NCBI GenBank assembly: GCA_937889015.1
Contig: CALARR010000161.1
Coordinates: 1 to 17,828, forward strand
Direction: 5' to 3'
Source of the DNA: an uncultured Planctomycetales bacterium
GTDB lineage: Bacteria; Planctomycetota; Planctomycetia; Pirellulales; Thermoguttaceae
Length of the DNA stretch: 17,828 bases
Both the position numbers and the translations under genes were made by a program. Position 1 is the first letter of the stretch, and each line of letters begins with the position of its first letter. The notes beneath the pieces are model-generated. The model made no database searches, was not told where the DNA came from, and saw nothing but the letters and a program-made list of their open reading frames with translations. This document shows positions 1 through 8,451 of the stretch, piece by piece.

Positions 1-393
1 GCGTCGCCACATACGACTTCCTCCGGTGAGAGCAGACCAAGGTGGGATTCGGTGGGGCCCCGCGAGACCCGCGACCGCAGCCGGGGACGCGAACTCCACA
101 CAATCGGGCCGGCGCGAGCGACGCCGGCTGCCCGACCCGCAAGCCATCGCGCGCCGTCAGGCTGCCGCGCCGCCCATTCCACACGCCCCTCAGCATGCCC
201 CAACGAAGGCCCCTTGCCAATGACTTGTATAGTCAAAATCATTGACAATGGAGGTCATTTGGCCTGGTCCACCCTCAACCGCCGCCGCAGGCCGGTCCGG
301 GGGAGGCAGCTCGTTGTTACACAAAAGTTTCGTAGGGATGAGGATCGAATGTGAGGGTCGTTCACGGCCCTTGTCCGCCATAGGCGTATTCGG

Positions 394-411
394 CCCGGCA
401 TTGATGCCGGG
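394..411. terminator. Hairpin, possible terminator or attenuator (first of two)
   Basis: CCCGGCA-TTGA-TGCCGGG is a perfect 7-bp stem with a 4-base loop. It is not followed by a clear T-run, so a classical intrinsic terminator is not supported. It could end a transcript entering from the left, or be part of the leader of the PBP2-like gene 230 bp downstream. Confidence 0.3.
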
Positions 412-446
412 ACAACAGGCGACCCAGACTATGCGTTTACCCTAGA

Positions 447-462
447 GGCCCGTTCACGGGCC
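447..462. terminator. Hairpin, possible terminator or attenuator (second of two)
   Basis: GGCCCG-TTCA-CGGGCC is a perfect stem. It is followed by the pyrimidine-rich TTCTCCTC, which is only weakly terminator-like. Its closeness to the hairpin at 394-411 suggests that the two act together. Confidence 0.3.
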
Positions 463-637
463 TTCTCCTCGGGCTTGAGCCGCCTGACTTGTGTGTAGCA
501 ACGACGGCAAACAGAAGGGACGAAATCGCCCGCCCGCCATCTTGGGCAAGACACGCTGCCGCGGTCCATGCTACAACACGGCCGGATGGAGCCGACGCGC
601 TCCGGACGATTGCCCCGAAAGCCCCTGGTTTTTCTGC

Positions 638-2809
638 ATGCACTTCGATTGGCTCCAGTTTCGTGCGCGCAACCGGCCGCCCGAGTCGGTCGTCGATCCG
701 CATCGCCGGATCCGGCTGTGCCTGGGGCTGTTCTGGCTGGCCTTGCTCGTCGTCTTTGGCCGGCTGGTGCAGTTGGAGATCACCCAGGGGGCGGCCTGGC
801 GCAAAGAGGCGGCCCAGCCCCTGACCCGCCGCGTGAGCGTGCCCAGTGTGCGCGGACGGCTCCTCTCGCGCGACGGCGTTGTCCTGGCCGCGGATCGCAA
901 GGTCCTGGCCCTGGCCCTGCACTACCGCTACCTCCAGCAGCCCAGCGATCCGGCCTGGCTCCGCGCCCAGGCGCGCTCGCGGCTTCCCGCCAAGCAGCGC
1001 CGCGACGCGCAGCTCCTGGCCGCCGCACAGGCCGAAGTCCAGAGCCAGCGCGATGAACTCTGCCGCCGCCTGGCCCAGCTCTGCCACCTCTCGCCGCAGC
1101 AGTGGGAGCGTCGCGCCCGGCAGATCCAGGCGCGCGTGCAGCGCATCGCCGAGTCCGTCAACCGGCGCATGCGCGAAGCGGCCGACCAACAGGCCGAAGC
1201 CTCCACCACCCAACTCCCCGCGCAATCCTGGTGGGATCGCCTGCTGGAGGGGATGAAGGCCTCTGTCGCTGAATCCCCGGGCTGGATCACCGTTGCCGAG
1301 GAACGCGACTATCACGTCATGGCCGACGACGTGCCCCTGGACGTGGTGGCCGAGATCGAGACGCATCCGCAGCTCTATCGCGGTGTGAAGATCGTCCAGC
1401 GCTGGCAGCGCGACTATCCTCAAGGCCCCTTGGCGGCGCACCTGCTGGGTTACCTGGGTCCGCCCGAGCCGGGCGAGCACGCCCCGGCCCGGCAAGCCGA
1501 AGACCCCGTCGGCCGCAGCGGCCTGGAACGGCGCTACGAGTCCCTGCTGGCCGGCCGGCGAGGTACCCTGGTCGAACACACCGACCACGGCGGACATCTC
1601 CTATCGCAACAGGTCGAGACCGCTCCGGTCGTCGGCCGCGACCTGGTGCTGACCATCGACTCGCGGCTCCAGCAGGCCGCCGAACAACTCCTGGACCAGG
1701 CCCTGCAACGCCGCGCCGTCAGTCAGGTGGGCGCAGCCGAGCAGAACACCGCGGGCGGGGCCGTGGTCGTCATGGACGTGCATGGCGGCGCGCTGCTGGC
1801 CGCCGCCTCCGCCCCGCGCTTCGACCCCAACATCTTCGTGCGCGGCACTTCGCCGCAACGCCAGGCGATCCTGACCGATGGCCGCCATCCGCTCTTCGAT
1901 CGCGTGGCCGGCGCGGCCTTGGCCCCCGGCTCGGTCTTCAAGATCCTCACCGCCCTGGCCCTGCTGGAGTCGGCCCGGCTCGACCCGCACGCCGCCCTGA
2001 CCTGCCGCGGCTATCTCGACCATCCCGACCGCTGGCGCTGCGACCTCTATCAGCAGCGCGGCCAGGGGCATGGCGCGGTGGCCCTGGCCGACGCCCTGGC
2101 CCAAAGCTGCAACGTCTACTTCTTCCAGCACGCGCGCCACGCCGGCCCCGAACCGCTCCTGGACTGGGCCCAGCGGCTGGGCTTCGGCCAGCGCACCGGC
2201 GTGGATCTGCCGGGCGAGTCGGCCGGAACCCTGCCCACCCCGGAAACCATCGAGCGTCTGGAGAACCATCCCTGGCGCACGGCTGACACGCTGGAATTGT
2301 GCATCGGCCAGGGATCGTTGACCGTCACTCCCTTACAGATGGCGCGCCTCACGGCCGCCGTGGCCAATGGCGGCCGGCTGGTCGCGCCGCACGCGGTTGG
2401 TGGCCTGGGCCTCACCGAGCGTCGCACGGCCGAAACCGACGACCAGGCCCCGGACCTCGTCCGGCCCGCGCCCGCACCCGTCCCCGGCCTGCACTCGGCC
2501 AGTCTGCAGGCCATCGCCGAAGGCTTGCGGCGCACCGTCAGCGATCCTGCCGGCACGGCCTATGCCGCCATGTGTCCCGAGCCGGCGCCGGTGGCGGGCA
2601 AGACCGGCACGGCCCAGACCGGCCCCGATCGTCCGTCGCACGCCTGGTTCGCCGGCTACGTGCCGGCCGACCAGCCGCGCTGGGCCCTGGTGGTGGTCCT
2701 GGAGCATGCCGGCAGCGGCAGCACGGCCGCCGTGCCCGTGGCTCGTCGCCTCGTACAACAGATGCGGCAGATGGGACTGGTGGCGTCCCCACCAGAGCCG
2801 GCGGACTGA
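638..2809 (+). CDS. mrdA: Penicillin-binding protein 2-like peptidoglycan DD-transpeptidase
   Basis: Predicted class B PBP that cross-links peptidoglycan stem peptides on the outer face of the inner membrane. I chose the ATG at 638, giving 723 aa, because it leaves a short basic N-terminus before the single membrane segment (about residues 25-43). The frame is open back to 491, but that 49-residue extension is Cys/Arg/Pro-rich and unlike a PBP. A dimerisation-domain start (RGRLLSRDG) lies near residues 72-80. The transpeptidase domain has all three active-site motifs: SVFK with nucleophile Ser432, SCN at 490-492, and KTGTAQ at 655-660. An Ala/Gln/Arg-rich, probably helical insertion at about residues 105-210 makes it longer than the roughly 630 aa of E. 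coli PBP2. The IGQGSLTVTPLQ block is typical of PBP2/FtsI proteins. PBP2 rather than FtsI is my preferred call. No rodA or mre gene is adjacent. Confidence 0.88.
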   Translation: MHFDWLQFRARNRPPESVVDPHRRIRLCLGLFWLALLVVFGRLVQLEITQGAAWRKEAAQPLTRRVSVPSVRGRLLSRDGVVLAADRKVLALALHYRYLQQPSDPAWLRAQARSRLPAKQRRDAQLLAAAQAEVQSQRDELCRRLAQLCHLSPQQWERRARQIQARVQRIAESVNRRMREAADQQAEASTTQLPAQSWWDRLLEGMKASVAESPGWITVAEERDYHVMADDVPLDVVAEIETHPQLYRGVKIVQRWQRDYPQGPLAAHLLGYLGPPEPGEHAPARQAEDPVGRSGLERRYESLLAGRRGTLVEHTDHGGHLLSQQVETAPVVGRDLVLTIDSRLQQAAEQLLDQALQRRAVSQVGAAEQNTAGGAVVVMDVHGGALLAAASAPRFDPNIFVRGTSPQRQAILTDGRHPLFDRVAGAALAPGSVFKILTALALLESARLDPHAALTCRGYLDHPDRWRCDLYQQRGQGHGAVALADALAQSCNVYFFQHARHAGPEPLLDWAQRLGFGQRTGVDLPGESAGTLPTPETIERLENHPWRTADTLELCIGQGSLTVTPLQMARLTAAVANGGRLVAPHAVGGLGLTERRTAETDDQAPDLVRPAPAPVPGLHSASLQAIAEGLRRTVSDPAGTAYAAMCPEPAPVAGKTGTAQTGPDRPSHAWFAGYVPADQPRWALVVVLEHAGSGSTAAVPVARRLVQQMRQMGLVASPPEPAD

Positions 2810-2889
2810 CCCTCCGGCCAGCCTTGACATGCCCATTTCCCGTGGTACGCTCGACCCCGTGGGCCGGAATCAAGTTTTCTGGTCGTCAG

Positions 2890-3477
2890 TTATCGCTTGC
2901 CGAAGTCGACCTTGGGCGTCTCTTTGGCCCCGGTGGCCGATTCGAAGTAGGTGGCGTCGGCGGCAAAACCGCGCATCGTGGCCACGAGACTGCCAGGAAA
3001 CTGGCGGACGGCCGTATTGTAGGCGCGGACTGCATCGTTATACCGCTGGCGTTCCACGGCGATGCGATTCTCTGTGCCTGCCAGCTCATACTGCAGGTCG
3101 CGAAAGCTCTGGCTGGCTTTCAGGTCCGGATAGCGTTCTGCGACCAGCAGCAGGCGGGCCAGGCTTCCCTCCAACTGGCCGGCTGCCTTGACTTTCTCGT
3201 CAAGCCCTTGCGCGCTGCCCCACTGGCTGCGGAGCCGCGTCACTTCTTCGAACGTCTCCTTTTCGTGCTGAGCATAACCTTTGACCGTATTGACGAGGTT
3301 GGGAATAAGGTCGTAACGGCGCTGGAGCACGGTTTCAACCTGGCCCCAAGCGGAATGCACGCTCTCCTGCAAGGCCACCAGGCGGTTGTTGATCCCGATC
3401 AACGACACGATCACGATGCCCACCACGACCAGCCCAAGCACGAGCACTCCCAACGCGATCAGCAGAGCTTTCTTCAT
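2890..3477 (-). CDS. lemA: LemA family protein
   Basis: 195-aa LemA-family protein. It has one N-terminal membrane helix (about residues 3-28), then a long, mainly helical domain with the family signature around VHSAWGQVETVLQRR, DLIPNLV and TVKGYA. A YNxAVRxFP-like segment near residue 155 (YNTAVRQFPGSL) is also typical. The function of LemA proteins is poorly defined; they are small membrane-anchored helical proteins often encoded beside TPM-domain proteins, as here. The ATG at 3477 was chosen because GAGGAG lies 7 bases upstream; a GTG two codons earlier is in frame but lies inside that spacing. The Shine-Dalgarno sequence overlaps the stop codon of the upstream nucleotidyltransferase-like gene, so translation is probably coupled. 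It is the last gene of the triad and converges on the PBP2-like gene. Confidence 0.93.
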   Translation of the reverse strand: MKKALLIALGVLVLGLVVVGIVIVSLIGINNRLVALQESVHSAWGQVETVLQRRYDLIPNLVNTVKGYAQHEKETFEEVTRLRSQWGSAQGLDEKVKAAGQLEGSLARLLLVAERYPDLKASQSFRDLQYELAGTENRIAVERQRYNDAVRAYNTAVRQFPGSLVATMRGFAADATYFESATGAKETPKVDFGKR

Positions 3478-3488
3478 GGCCACGCTCC

Positions 3489-4202
3489 TCAGATTTTGGG
3501 ATGAAGATGGCGGTCGACGGCCTTCACCACCTCTTCGATGGTTTTCAAGTAAGACTCAAAGAGCGCTTGCGGCGAGACGTCCCGCACCTTCCGCTGCCGG
3601 TGTTTCAACTCGTGGATGGTAAGCAGCGGCTGTGGATCGAAGGGAATGTGTTCCGCCAGCATCCGTAGGGCGTCGAGCTTGGCCGCAGGCACGTCCTCCC
3701 GGAACAGCCGCAACACGGCGCGGAACAGCACCAGGAACCCGGCCAGCGATGCCGTGAGCATCTCGGCTAGCTGCCGGGGCTCGTTGGCCCTCAGCAGGTA
3801 CTCCTCGCGCAAGGCCAGCAGTTTTCCTTTCAGTTCGCGCTCCAGTTGCAGCCGCAAATAGTCGTGGCTGACGGCGATCTCGGCCAGGGGATCCTCCCCC
3901 CAAAGCACCCGATGCGACTGACGGATATCGAGCAGCTCGAGCGGAAAGACGTCGGCCAAGGCTTTCAACTCCCCGGGCGTGAACAGCAGCGGCGGCCGGT
4001 TGCCCGCTCGGGTCCACTGGGCGACCGTTTTCGACAGGGCTTTTAGCTCGGCCACGCCCAAACGGTCGACGACCACCAACACATTGTAGTTCGATACTCC
4101 CGGAACGAAGTCTCCGGCCGCGGCAGATCCGTACAGCACCACAGAGCGCAGGCCTTCGGGAAGGCATTCCTGCAGTCGTGCGACCAGTTGCTCAGGAGTC
4201 AT
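3489..4202 (-). CDS. Nucleotidyltransferase-fold protein with non-canonical metal site
   Basis: 237-aa soluble protein. The N-terminal 110 residues resemble the MNT-type nucleotidyltransferase fold. The glycine-serine motif LYGSAAAGDF (about residues 23-32) is clear. The strand that should carry the metal-binding Asp-x-Asp reads SNYNVLVVVD, so both positions are Asn (AAC and AAT codons). The remaining ~120 residues are helical, rich in Leu, Arg and Lys, and resemble a HEPN- or antitoxin-like helical tail in general character only. It lies 42 bp after the TPM gene and 11 bp before lemA, and is probably co-transcribed with both. Canonical nucleotidyl transfer is doubtful if the aspartates are really missing; a binding or regulatory role is possible. 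Fold assignment is fairly secure; function is unknown. Confidence 0.72.
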   Translation of the reverse strand: MTPEQLVARLQECLPEGLRSVVLYGSAAAGDFVPGVSNYNVLVVVDRLGVAELKALSKTVAQWTRAGNRPPLLFTPGELKALADVFPLELLDIRQSHRVLWGEDPLAEIAVSHDYLRLQLERELKGKLLALREEYLLRANEPRQLAEMLTASLAGFLVLFRAVLRLFREDVPAAKLDALRMLAEHIPFDPQPLLTIHELKHRQRKVRDVSPQALFESYLKTIEEVVKAVDRHLHPKI

Positions 4203-4244
4203 GGCACGTTCTCGACCTCAACCATTCTTGGAAGTCCGTATGAT

Positions 4245-5228
4245 TCACCAGCCTCCGCTTGCTCCACCGCCACCGGAGCTTCCGCCGCCGAATCCGCCGC
4301 CACCGCCTCCGCTGGAAAAACCGCCGCTGCTCCAACCCCCTCCTCCGCTCCCGCTGCGGGTCCAGTCGGAGCCTCCCCATGTCCAACCTGAATCCCGGCT
4401 CCCTTTGCCGAGCTTCGTGGATCCAACACGTTGTGACACGTACCACCCGAGAAGGAACATCGCCGTGGCAACCAAGAGCAGCACGAAGAATGCGAGCCTG
4501 GACTGCGACCAGGCCAAGACCAGTGGCGCGCCGCCAAACAACAGTCCCCAGAATCCCGTGCCGACCGCGGCGAGGACTCGCCGCGTGCCGAGGCCGGTCC
4601 CAATGGCAAGGAATCCGGGGGCGACAAAGATCGAAAAGAACAAGACAAGGAAGAGAGGGTCGGCTGCGCTTGGCTGTGCGGCCTGCGCTGGGGCCGGCTC
4701 ACCGCGCTCGAGGATCTGCGCGATCCGATCCACGGCAAGGCGCATCCCCTCGGCATATTGCTGCCGCTTGAAGGCCGGAAAAAGCTGCTCATCGAGCACA
4801 CGGCCCGCCAGCGCATCGGGCAAGATCGGCTCCAGGCCGTAGCCCACCTCGATGCGCGCCTTGCGGTCCTTGATGGCCACCAGGAGCATCACGCCGTTGT
4901 TCTTCTCCTTCTCGCCGACGCCCCACTTCTTGAACAGCTTGTTGGCGAAGTCGTCGATCTGACCGCCTTCCAACGAGTTGAGGGTGACCAGGGCAAATTG
5001 CACCGAAGTCTTCTGTCGGAGTTCACGCAGCCGGAGGTCGATCGCCGCGTGGTCGGCCGGATTGAGCAGCCCGGCGAAATCGTTTACCGCACCTTGCGGT
5101 TGCAGACGCTGCAGCAGCGCGTCGGATGGTATGACGGCCCAGGCCGCCGAGGCGCTCAGCCACGCCGCAACGCTGGCGGCGCGCCAGAGAAGCCCCAACG
5201 CCCAGCCTAACCACACGCGCCTACGCAT
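4245..5228 (-). CDS. TPM domain-containing secreted/membrane protein (YgcG family)
   Basis: 327 aa. A signal peptide covers about residues 1-31 (hydrophobic core, cleavage plausible after AWA). A TPM domain follows at about 46-172, with family-typical segments VNDFAGLLNPADH, VQFALVTLNSLEG and GVMLLVAIKDRKARIEVGYG. Three hydrophobic stretches at about 191-211, 217-240 and 245-265 are likely membrane helices. The C-terminus (about 275-327) is a Gly/Ser/Trp low-complexity tail, common in YgcG-type proteins. In the known architecture the TPM domain faces the periplasm. The ATG at 5228 has AGGGA about 5 bases upstream. The pairing of a TPM protein with LemA is recurrent and suggests a shared envelope function; the nucleotidyltransferase-like gene between them is probably a third member. 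TPM domains have been linked to photosystem II repair in plants, but no role can be transferred to this gene. Confidence 0.88.
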   Translation of the reverse strand: MRRRVWLGWALGLLWRAASVAAWLSASAAWAVIPSDALLQRLQPQGAVNDFAGLLNPADHAAIDLRLRELRQKTSVQFALVTLNSLEGGQIDDFANKLFKKWGVGEKEKNNGVMLLVAIKDRKARIEVGYGLEPILPDALAGRVLDEQLFPAFKRQQYAEGMRLAVDRIAQILERGEPAPAQAAQPSAADPLFLVLFFSIFVAPGFLAIGTGLGTRRVLAAVGTGFWGLLFGGAPLVLAWSQSRLAFFVLLLVATAMFLLGWYVSQRVGSTKLGKGSRDSGWTWGGSDWTRSGSGGGGWSSGGFSSGGGGGGFGGGSSGGGGASGGW

Positions 5229-5296
5229 CCAGATCCCTGCCTTTCCCGGGAGTGCGTCTGCCGTCTCCCCTCAGTGTAGTGGGGGATCCTCGATTA

Positions 5297-6643
5297 TCAA
5301 GAGAGGTCCCTGAGTTTGTGGTCCCTCAGGCACACGGCCGCAATCACGCCGCCCACGACCGCGCAGGCGATGTACATCCATGCCCAGAAGTAGCATTTCG
5401 CGCCGCGCGCCGGATCGTCGTAGATCAGAGCGCCCATGACGTAGGGACACGCCGCCGCCAGGACGTATGCGCAACAGTTGGTAAAGCCCATGACCTTGCC
5501 GTAGACCTCGGCAGGAAACAAGTCGGCCGGGATCGTCAGCGCTGGGCCCCACACCATGTTCGAGAAGAACCCGGCGCCCGTCAGCGTCAACAGCAACAGG
5601 AAGGGCGAGACACCCTGGCTCATCGTGGCCAGCGCCAGGACGAAGGGCATCGCGCCGCCAAAGGCCAGCACGATCATCGGTTTCCGCTTGCCGCCCAGGA
5701 ACGTGTCGCTGATCCAACTGCTCAAGAAAGAGCCCAGCGCCCCGCCGATGAAGTAGACGCAGGCCCAGGCCCCCATCTCCAGGACCTTGAAATGATGGAC
5801 CTGTGTCAGGTATTGGGGCGACCAGGTCAGAACGCCCCAGATGATCTGTTGGGCAAAGATGTACACGAAGATCAGGGGCACAAATCCCGGCGTGCCGATG
5901 ATCTGCCGGAAGGAAATGACGCCGGCCTTGGCCTTCTGTTCCAGGCGGCCAGGACGGCCCCCTTCGAGATCGGCGGCGGTGACCAGTCCCCGGGCCAGTT
6001 CGTCCTCGTAGGCGTCCCTCACGTCCTCCTGCCGCGCCCACCGGCACCGTTCCGGCCGGTCGAAGATGAAGACCAGGATCAGGATCAGGGGTATGCTGCC
6101 GGCGATCGCCAGGATCACAAACACGCCTCGCCAACTGTCGCCCAAGGCCGAGTACATGGCCGTGGCCACCAGCGGCGCCCAGGCCGGCGTGACGATCCAG
6201 GACCACGACAGCACGCTCTGCGCCGAGGCCCTCTGCCGCGGCGGAAACCACCGGACCAGAAGCCTGGCCGAGGGGACCAGCTCGGTGCCGATCAGCACGC
6301 CGAACAGCGCCATGCGCACATACCATTCGGACACCGTGTGCATGCTGGCCAGCCAGGCCGTCAGCGAACTCCAGGCGATCACGGAGAAGATCAGGATCTT
6401 CCGCGATCCGATCTTGTCGCACAGCCACCCCGTGACCCACTGCGACAACCCGTAGAGCACCATCATCAGCGCCACGCCCAGACCTTGCTCGGCGGTGGAG
6501 AACCCCAACTCCTGGCTCACAAAAGGCATCAACGTGGGCGCAGTGACCCTGTCGAGCCATTGGATGGTGTAGCAGACGGTCAGCACCGCCAGAATGATGT
6601 ACCGATACCTGAAGACCGGGTGTTCCCTGCCGAGCAGCGACAT
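5297..6643 (-). CDS. MFS transporter, probably anion:cation symporter (ACS) type
   Basis: 448-aa polytopic membrane protein with about 12 hydrophobic segments in two halves separated by a charged cytoplasmic loop (about residues 205-255). The first loop has LCDKIGSRKILIF, a variant of the MFS motif between helices 2 and 3. The opening WLDRVTAPTLMPFVSQELGFS is like the first helix of ACS-family carriers of organic anions, which often read RxxxSxAxPxIxxELGxS. Two adjacent ATGs (6646 and 6643) are preceded by GGAGGGA; the second gives better spacing, so I use 6643. The frame is open far upstream, but that part has no membrane character. Substrate is unknown; sugar acids or other small organic anions are plausible by family. 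It lies 68 bp upstream of the TPM gene in the same direction, so co-transcription is possible. Confidence 0.85.
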   Translation of the reverse strand: MSLLGREHPVFRYRYIILAVLTVCYTIQWLDRVTAPTLMPFVSQELGFSTAEQGLGVALMMVLYGLSQWVTGWLCDKIGSRKILIFSVIAWSSLTAWLASMHTVSEWYVRMALFGVLIGTELVPSARLLVRWFPPRQRASAQSVLSWSWIVTPAWAPLVATAMYSALGDSWRGVFVILAIAGSIPLILILVFIFDRPERCRWARQEDVRDAYEDELARGLVTAADLEGGRPGRLEQKAKAGVISFRQIIGTPGFVPLIFVYIFAQQIIWGVLTWSPQYLTQVHHFKVLEMGAWACVYFIGGALGSFLSSWISDTFLGGKRKPMIVLAFGGAMPFVLALATMSQGVSPFLLLLTLTGAGFFSNMVWGPALTIPADLFPAEVYGKVMGFTNCCAYVLAAACPYVMGALIYDDPARGAKCYFWAWMYIACAVVGGVIAAVCLRDHKLRDLS

Positions 6644-6646
6644 CAT

Positions 6647-7034
6647 TCCCTCCGTCGTTCGATCCTTCGGGATTCCCCAGATCCACCGGCCGTTTCGAAC
6701 GCCATGCCCATCCATGGGATCGTCACTGAGAGCAAGTCCCGCAGGGTCGCGACTTGCAGAAGGCCCGTTTGACGGCTTGTGCCCCGATTCTCGGGTCCGG
6801 CTACCCTGACCGCAAGTCCTCAGCCATAACCTCCTGCGGGAGCCCCACCCCGGCCCCCGCCGCGGCTTCGCACAAATCGTTCGTATCGTGGGGAGCCTGG
6901 TCTGCCCTTGACTGACGCGCCCTGTGCAAGAACGCCTTGGCCGCCGGCTCCAAGGGCCACCTGCACGCCGAAAGTTGAAGGTCTGGCGTGCTGCCCATCG
7001 CCTTGTTACTATGGGAAGATGAGGCAGAGCACAC
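6647..7034. other. Divergent intergenic region between the MFS gene and the exporter operon
   Basis: Non-coding spacer separating divergent genes, so promoters for both directions are expected. The only candidate I can point to is the extended -10 box at 7004-7012 for the rightward operon. The centre (about 6830-6870) is very C-rich. I see no gene, strong hairpin or repeat. Confidence 0.6.
7004..7012 (+). promoter_or_regulatory. Possible extended -10 promoter element for the exporter operon
   Basis: TGTTACTAT fits the extended -10 pattern TGnTAnnnT, 22 bases before the ATG at 7035. No -35 box is recognisable at the usual spacing. A transcript starting about 7 bases downstream would have a short leader containing GAGGCAG as ribosome binding site. 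Weak evidence from sequence only. Confidence 0.22.
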
Positions 7035-8447
7035 ATGATACCTCCGAATGGCTTGGCAGCACTGAAAGTTGATCGCTCGCGCCGAAGGCGGCGCGTCTCG
7101 CCGTGGGTCTGGCTCGTTGCCCTGGCCGTGGTTGCCGGGGGCGTGGCCGTACCCCGTCTGCTCGGCGGGGGCCAGGTCGTCGAAGTCAGCGTCGCGCCCG
7201 TCGTCCGAATCTCCGCCGCCACCGGCGAGGTGCTCGAAGGGGGCTCCGAGCTGACCGCCGCCGGCTACGTCGTCGCCGATCGGCAATCGGTGTTGGCCGC
7301 CAAGTTCAACGGCCGGCTGACCAAGCTGAACGTCTCGGAGGCCGATTTCGTGCGCAAGGACACGATCGTGGCCGAGCTCGACCATGACGAACTCGACGCC
7401 ACCATTGCCCAGGCCGAGGCGGAAGAGGCCGAAGCCGCGGCCGAGGTGGAACGCATCAGTCGGCTCGCGGCCCAGGCCGAAGCCGAGCTTGCCGCGGCCA
7501 AAGGCCCCCTGGAGACGCTGGACGCGGAAATCAAGCAGCACGAGATCCTTCTGGCCGACGCCCACCGGCGCCTGGCCTTGGGCGAAAAGCTCCTGGCACG
7601 CAACGCCGGCATCCAGTCGGACGTGGACGACCGCCGCACGGAAGTCCTGACGGCGGAGGCCAAGATCACCTGGACGCTCAAGCGTCGGGCTGAGGCGCTG
7701 CAGCGGATCGCCGTGGTGGAGGCGCAGCTCTCCACGGCCGGCGCGGCGGTGGCGGGGGCCAAGGCCCGGCAACGCACGGCCGGGGCCCGGGTCCAAGTCC
7801 TCGAGAGCCAACGCGACGAGAGCTTCATCCGCGCCCCCTTCGACGGCATGGTCACCGAGAAAGCCGCCGAGGTCGGGGAAATCGTGGCCCCGATCAGCAT
7901 CGGCGGCTCCATGGCGCGCGGCTCCATTGTGACCATCGCCGATTGGAGTTCGCTCCAGGCCGAAGTGGACGTGGCCGAGGCCCAACTCGGACGCGTCGCG
8001 GCGGGCCAGCGCGCCGCGATCACCGTCGACGCCATCCCCGGCAAGACGTTTCCCGGCAAGGTCCGCCGCATTCTGCCCCGCGCCGACCGCAGCAAGGCGA
8101 CCGTCAAAGTCCGCGTCGATTTCCTGGAGCGCGATGAGCGCGCGGTCCTGCCTGAAATGGGCGTGCGCGTGCGCTTCCTGCCCGACAACGCCCCGGCCGA
8201 CGCCGAAACGGGCGCGGCCGACAAGATCGCCGTTCCCCAGGCGGCCGTCGTCTCGGCCCAGGGCGGCCTTTTCGTCTGGGTGGTCAGCAACGACGAGGCG
8301 CGCCGCCGCCCGGTGACGGTCGGCGCCGAACATGCCCAGCGCGTCCAGGTCACCAGCGGTCTGCGCCACGGCGATCAGGTCGTGATCCGCGGCGCCGAGC
8401 GGCTCAGCGGCGAGACGGTCAAGGTCCGGATTGCGGAGCAGCGCTAA
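7035..8447 (+). CDS. HlyD/MacA-like periplasmic adaptor of an ABC exporter
   Basis: 470 aa. A basic N-terminus (RSRRRRR, residues 14-20) is followed by one membrane helix (about 22-42), giving a periplasmic orientation. Then come the first half of a lipoyl-like domain (about 75-117), a long Ala/Glu/Arg-rich coiled-coil hairpin (about 118-258), the second lipoyl half with the family motif FIRAPFDGMVTEKAAEVGE (264-282), a beta-barrel (about 300-385), and a membrane-proximal domain to the end. The coiled coil normally reaches toward a TolC-type channel. The stop codon is 4 bp before the ABC ATPase start, so the two are one operon. GAGG lies 10 bases before the ATG. MacA-like membrane-fusion protein is firm; substrate is unknown. 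The 391-bp gap upstream and tight spacing downstream make it the first gene of the operon. Confidence 0.92.
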   Translation: MIPPNGLAALKVDRSRRRRRVSPWVWLVALAVVAGGVAVPRLLGGGQVVEVSVAPVVRISAATGEVLEGGSELTAAGYVVADRQSVLAAKFNGRLTKLNVSEADFVRKDTIVAELDHDELDATIAQAEAEEAEAAAEVERISRLAAQAEAELAAAKGPLETLDAEIKQHEILLADAHRRLALGEKLLARNAGIQSDVDDRRTEVLTAEAKITWTLKRRAEALQRIAVVEAQLSTAGAAVAGAKARQRTAGARVQVLESQRDESFIRAPFDGMVTEKAAEVGEIVAPISIGGSMARGSIVTIADWSSLQAEVDVAEAQLGRVAAGQRAAITVDAIPGKTFPGKVRRILPRADRSKATVKVRVDFLERDERAVLPEMGVRVRFLPDNAPADAETGAADKIAVPQAAVVSAQGGLFVWVVSNDEARRRPVTVGAEHAQRVQVTSGLRHGDQVVIRGAERLSGETVKVRIAEQR

Positions 8448-8451
8448 CGCC

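Larger units (their letters stand above)
1..637. other. Non-coding leader region upstream of the PBP2-like gene
   Basis: I see no credible gene here; the short open frames overlap each other in several frames and look like high-GC noise. A relatively AT-rich island at about 214-262 contains the small palindrome TGACT-TGTAT-AGTCA and a TTGACA box at 242-247, but there is no convincing -10 box at the right distance. Two perfect hairpins lie at 394-411 and 447-462 and are listed separately. The region probably contains the end of an upstream transcription unit and the promoter of the PBP2-like gene, but neither can be placed with confidence. Confidence 0.6.

Noticed and set aside
437..1597. 386-codon minus-strand open frame opposite the PBP2-like gene
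   Set aside because: It is the antisense shadow of a gene with clear active-site motifs; its composition (Gly/Ala/Leu/Arg/Gln) is typical of GC-rich shadow frames and no domain is recognisable.
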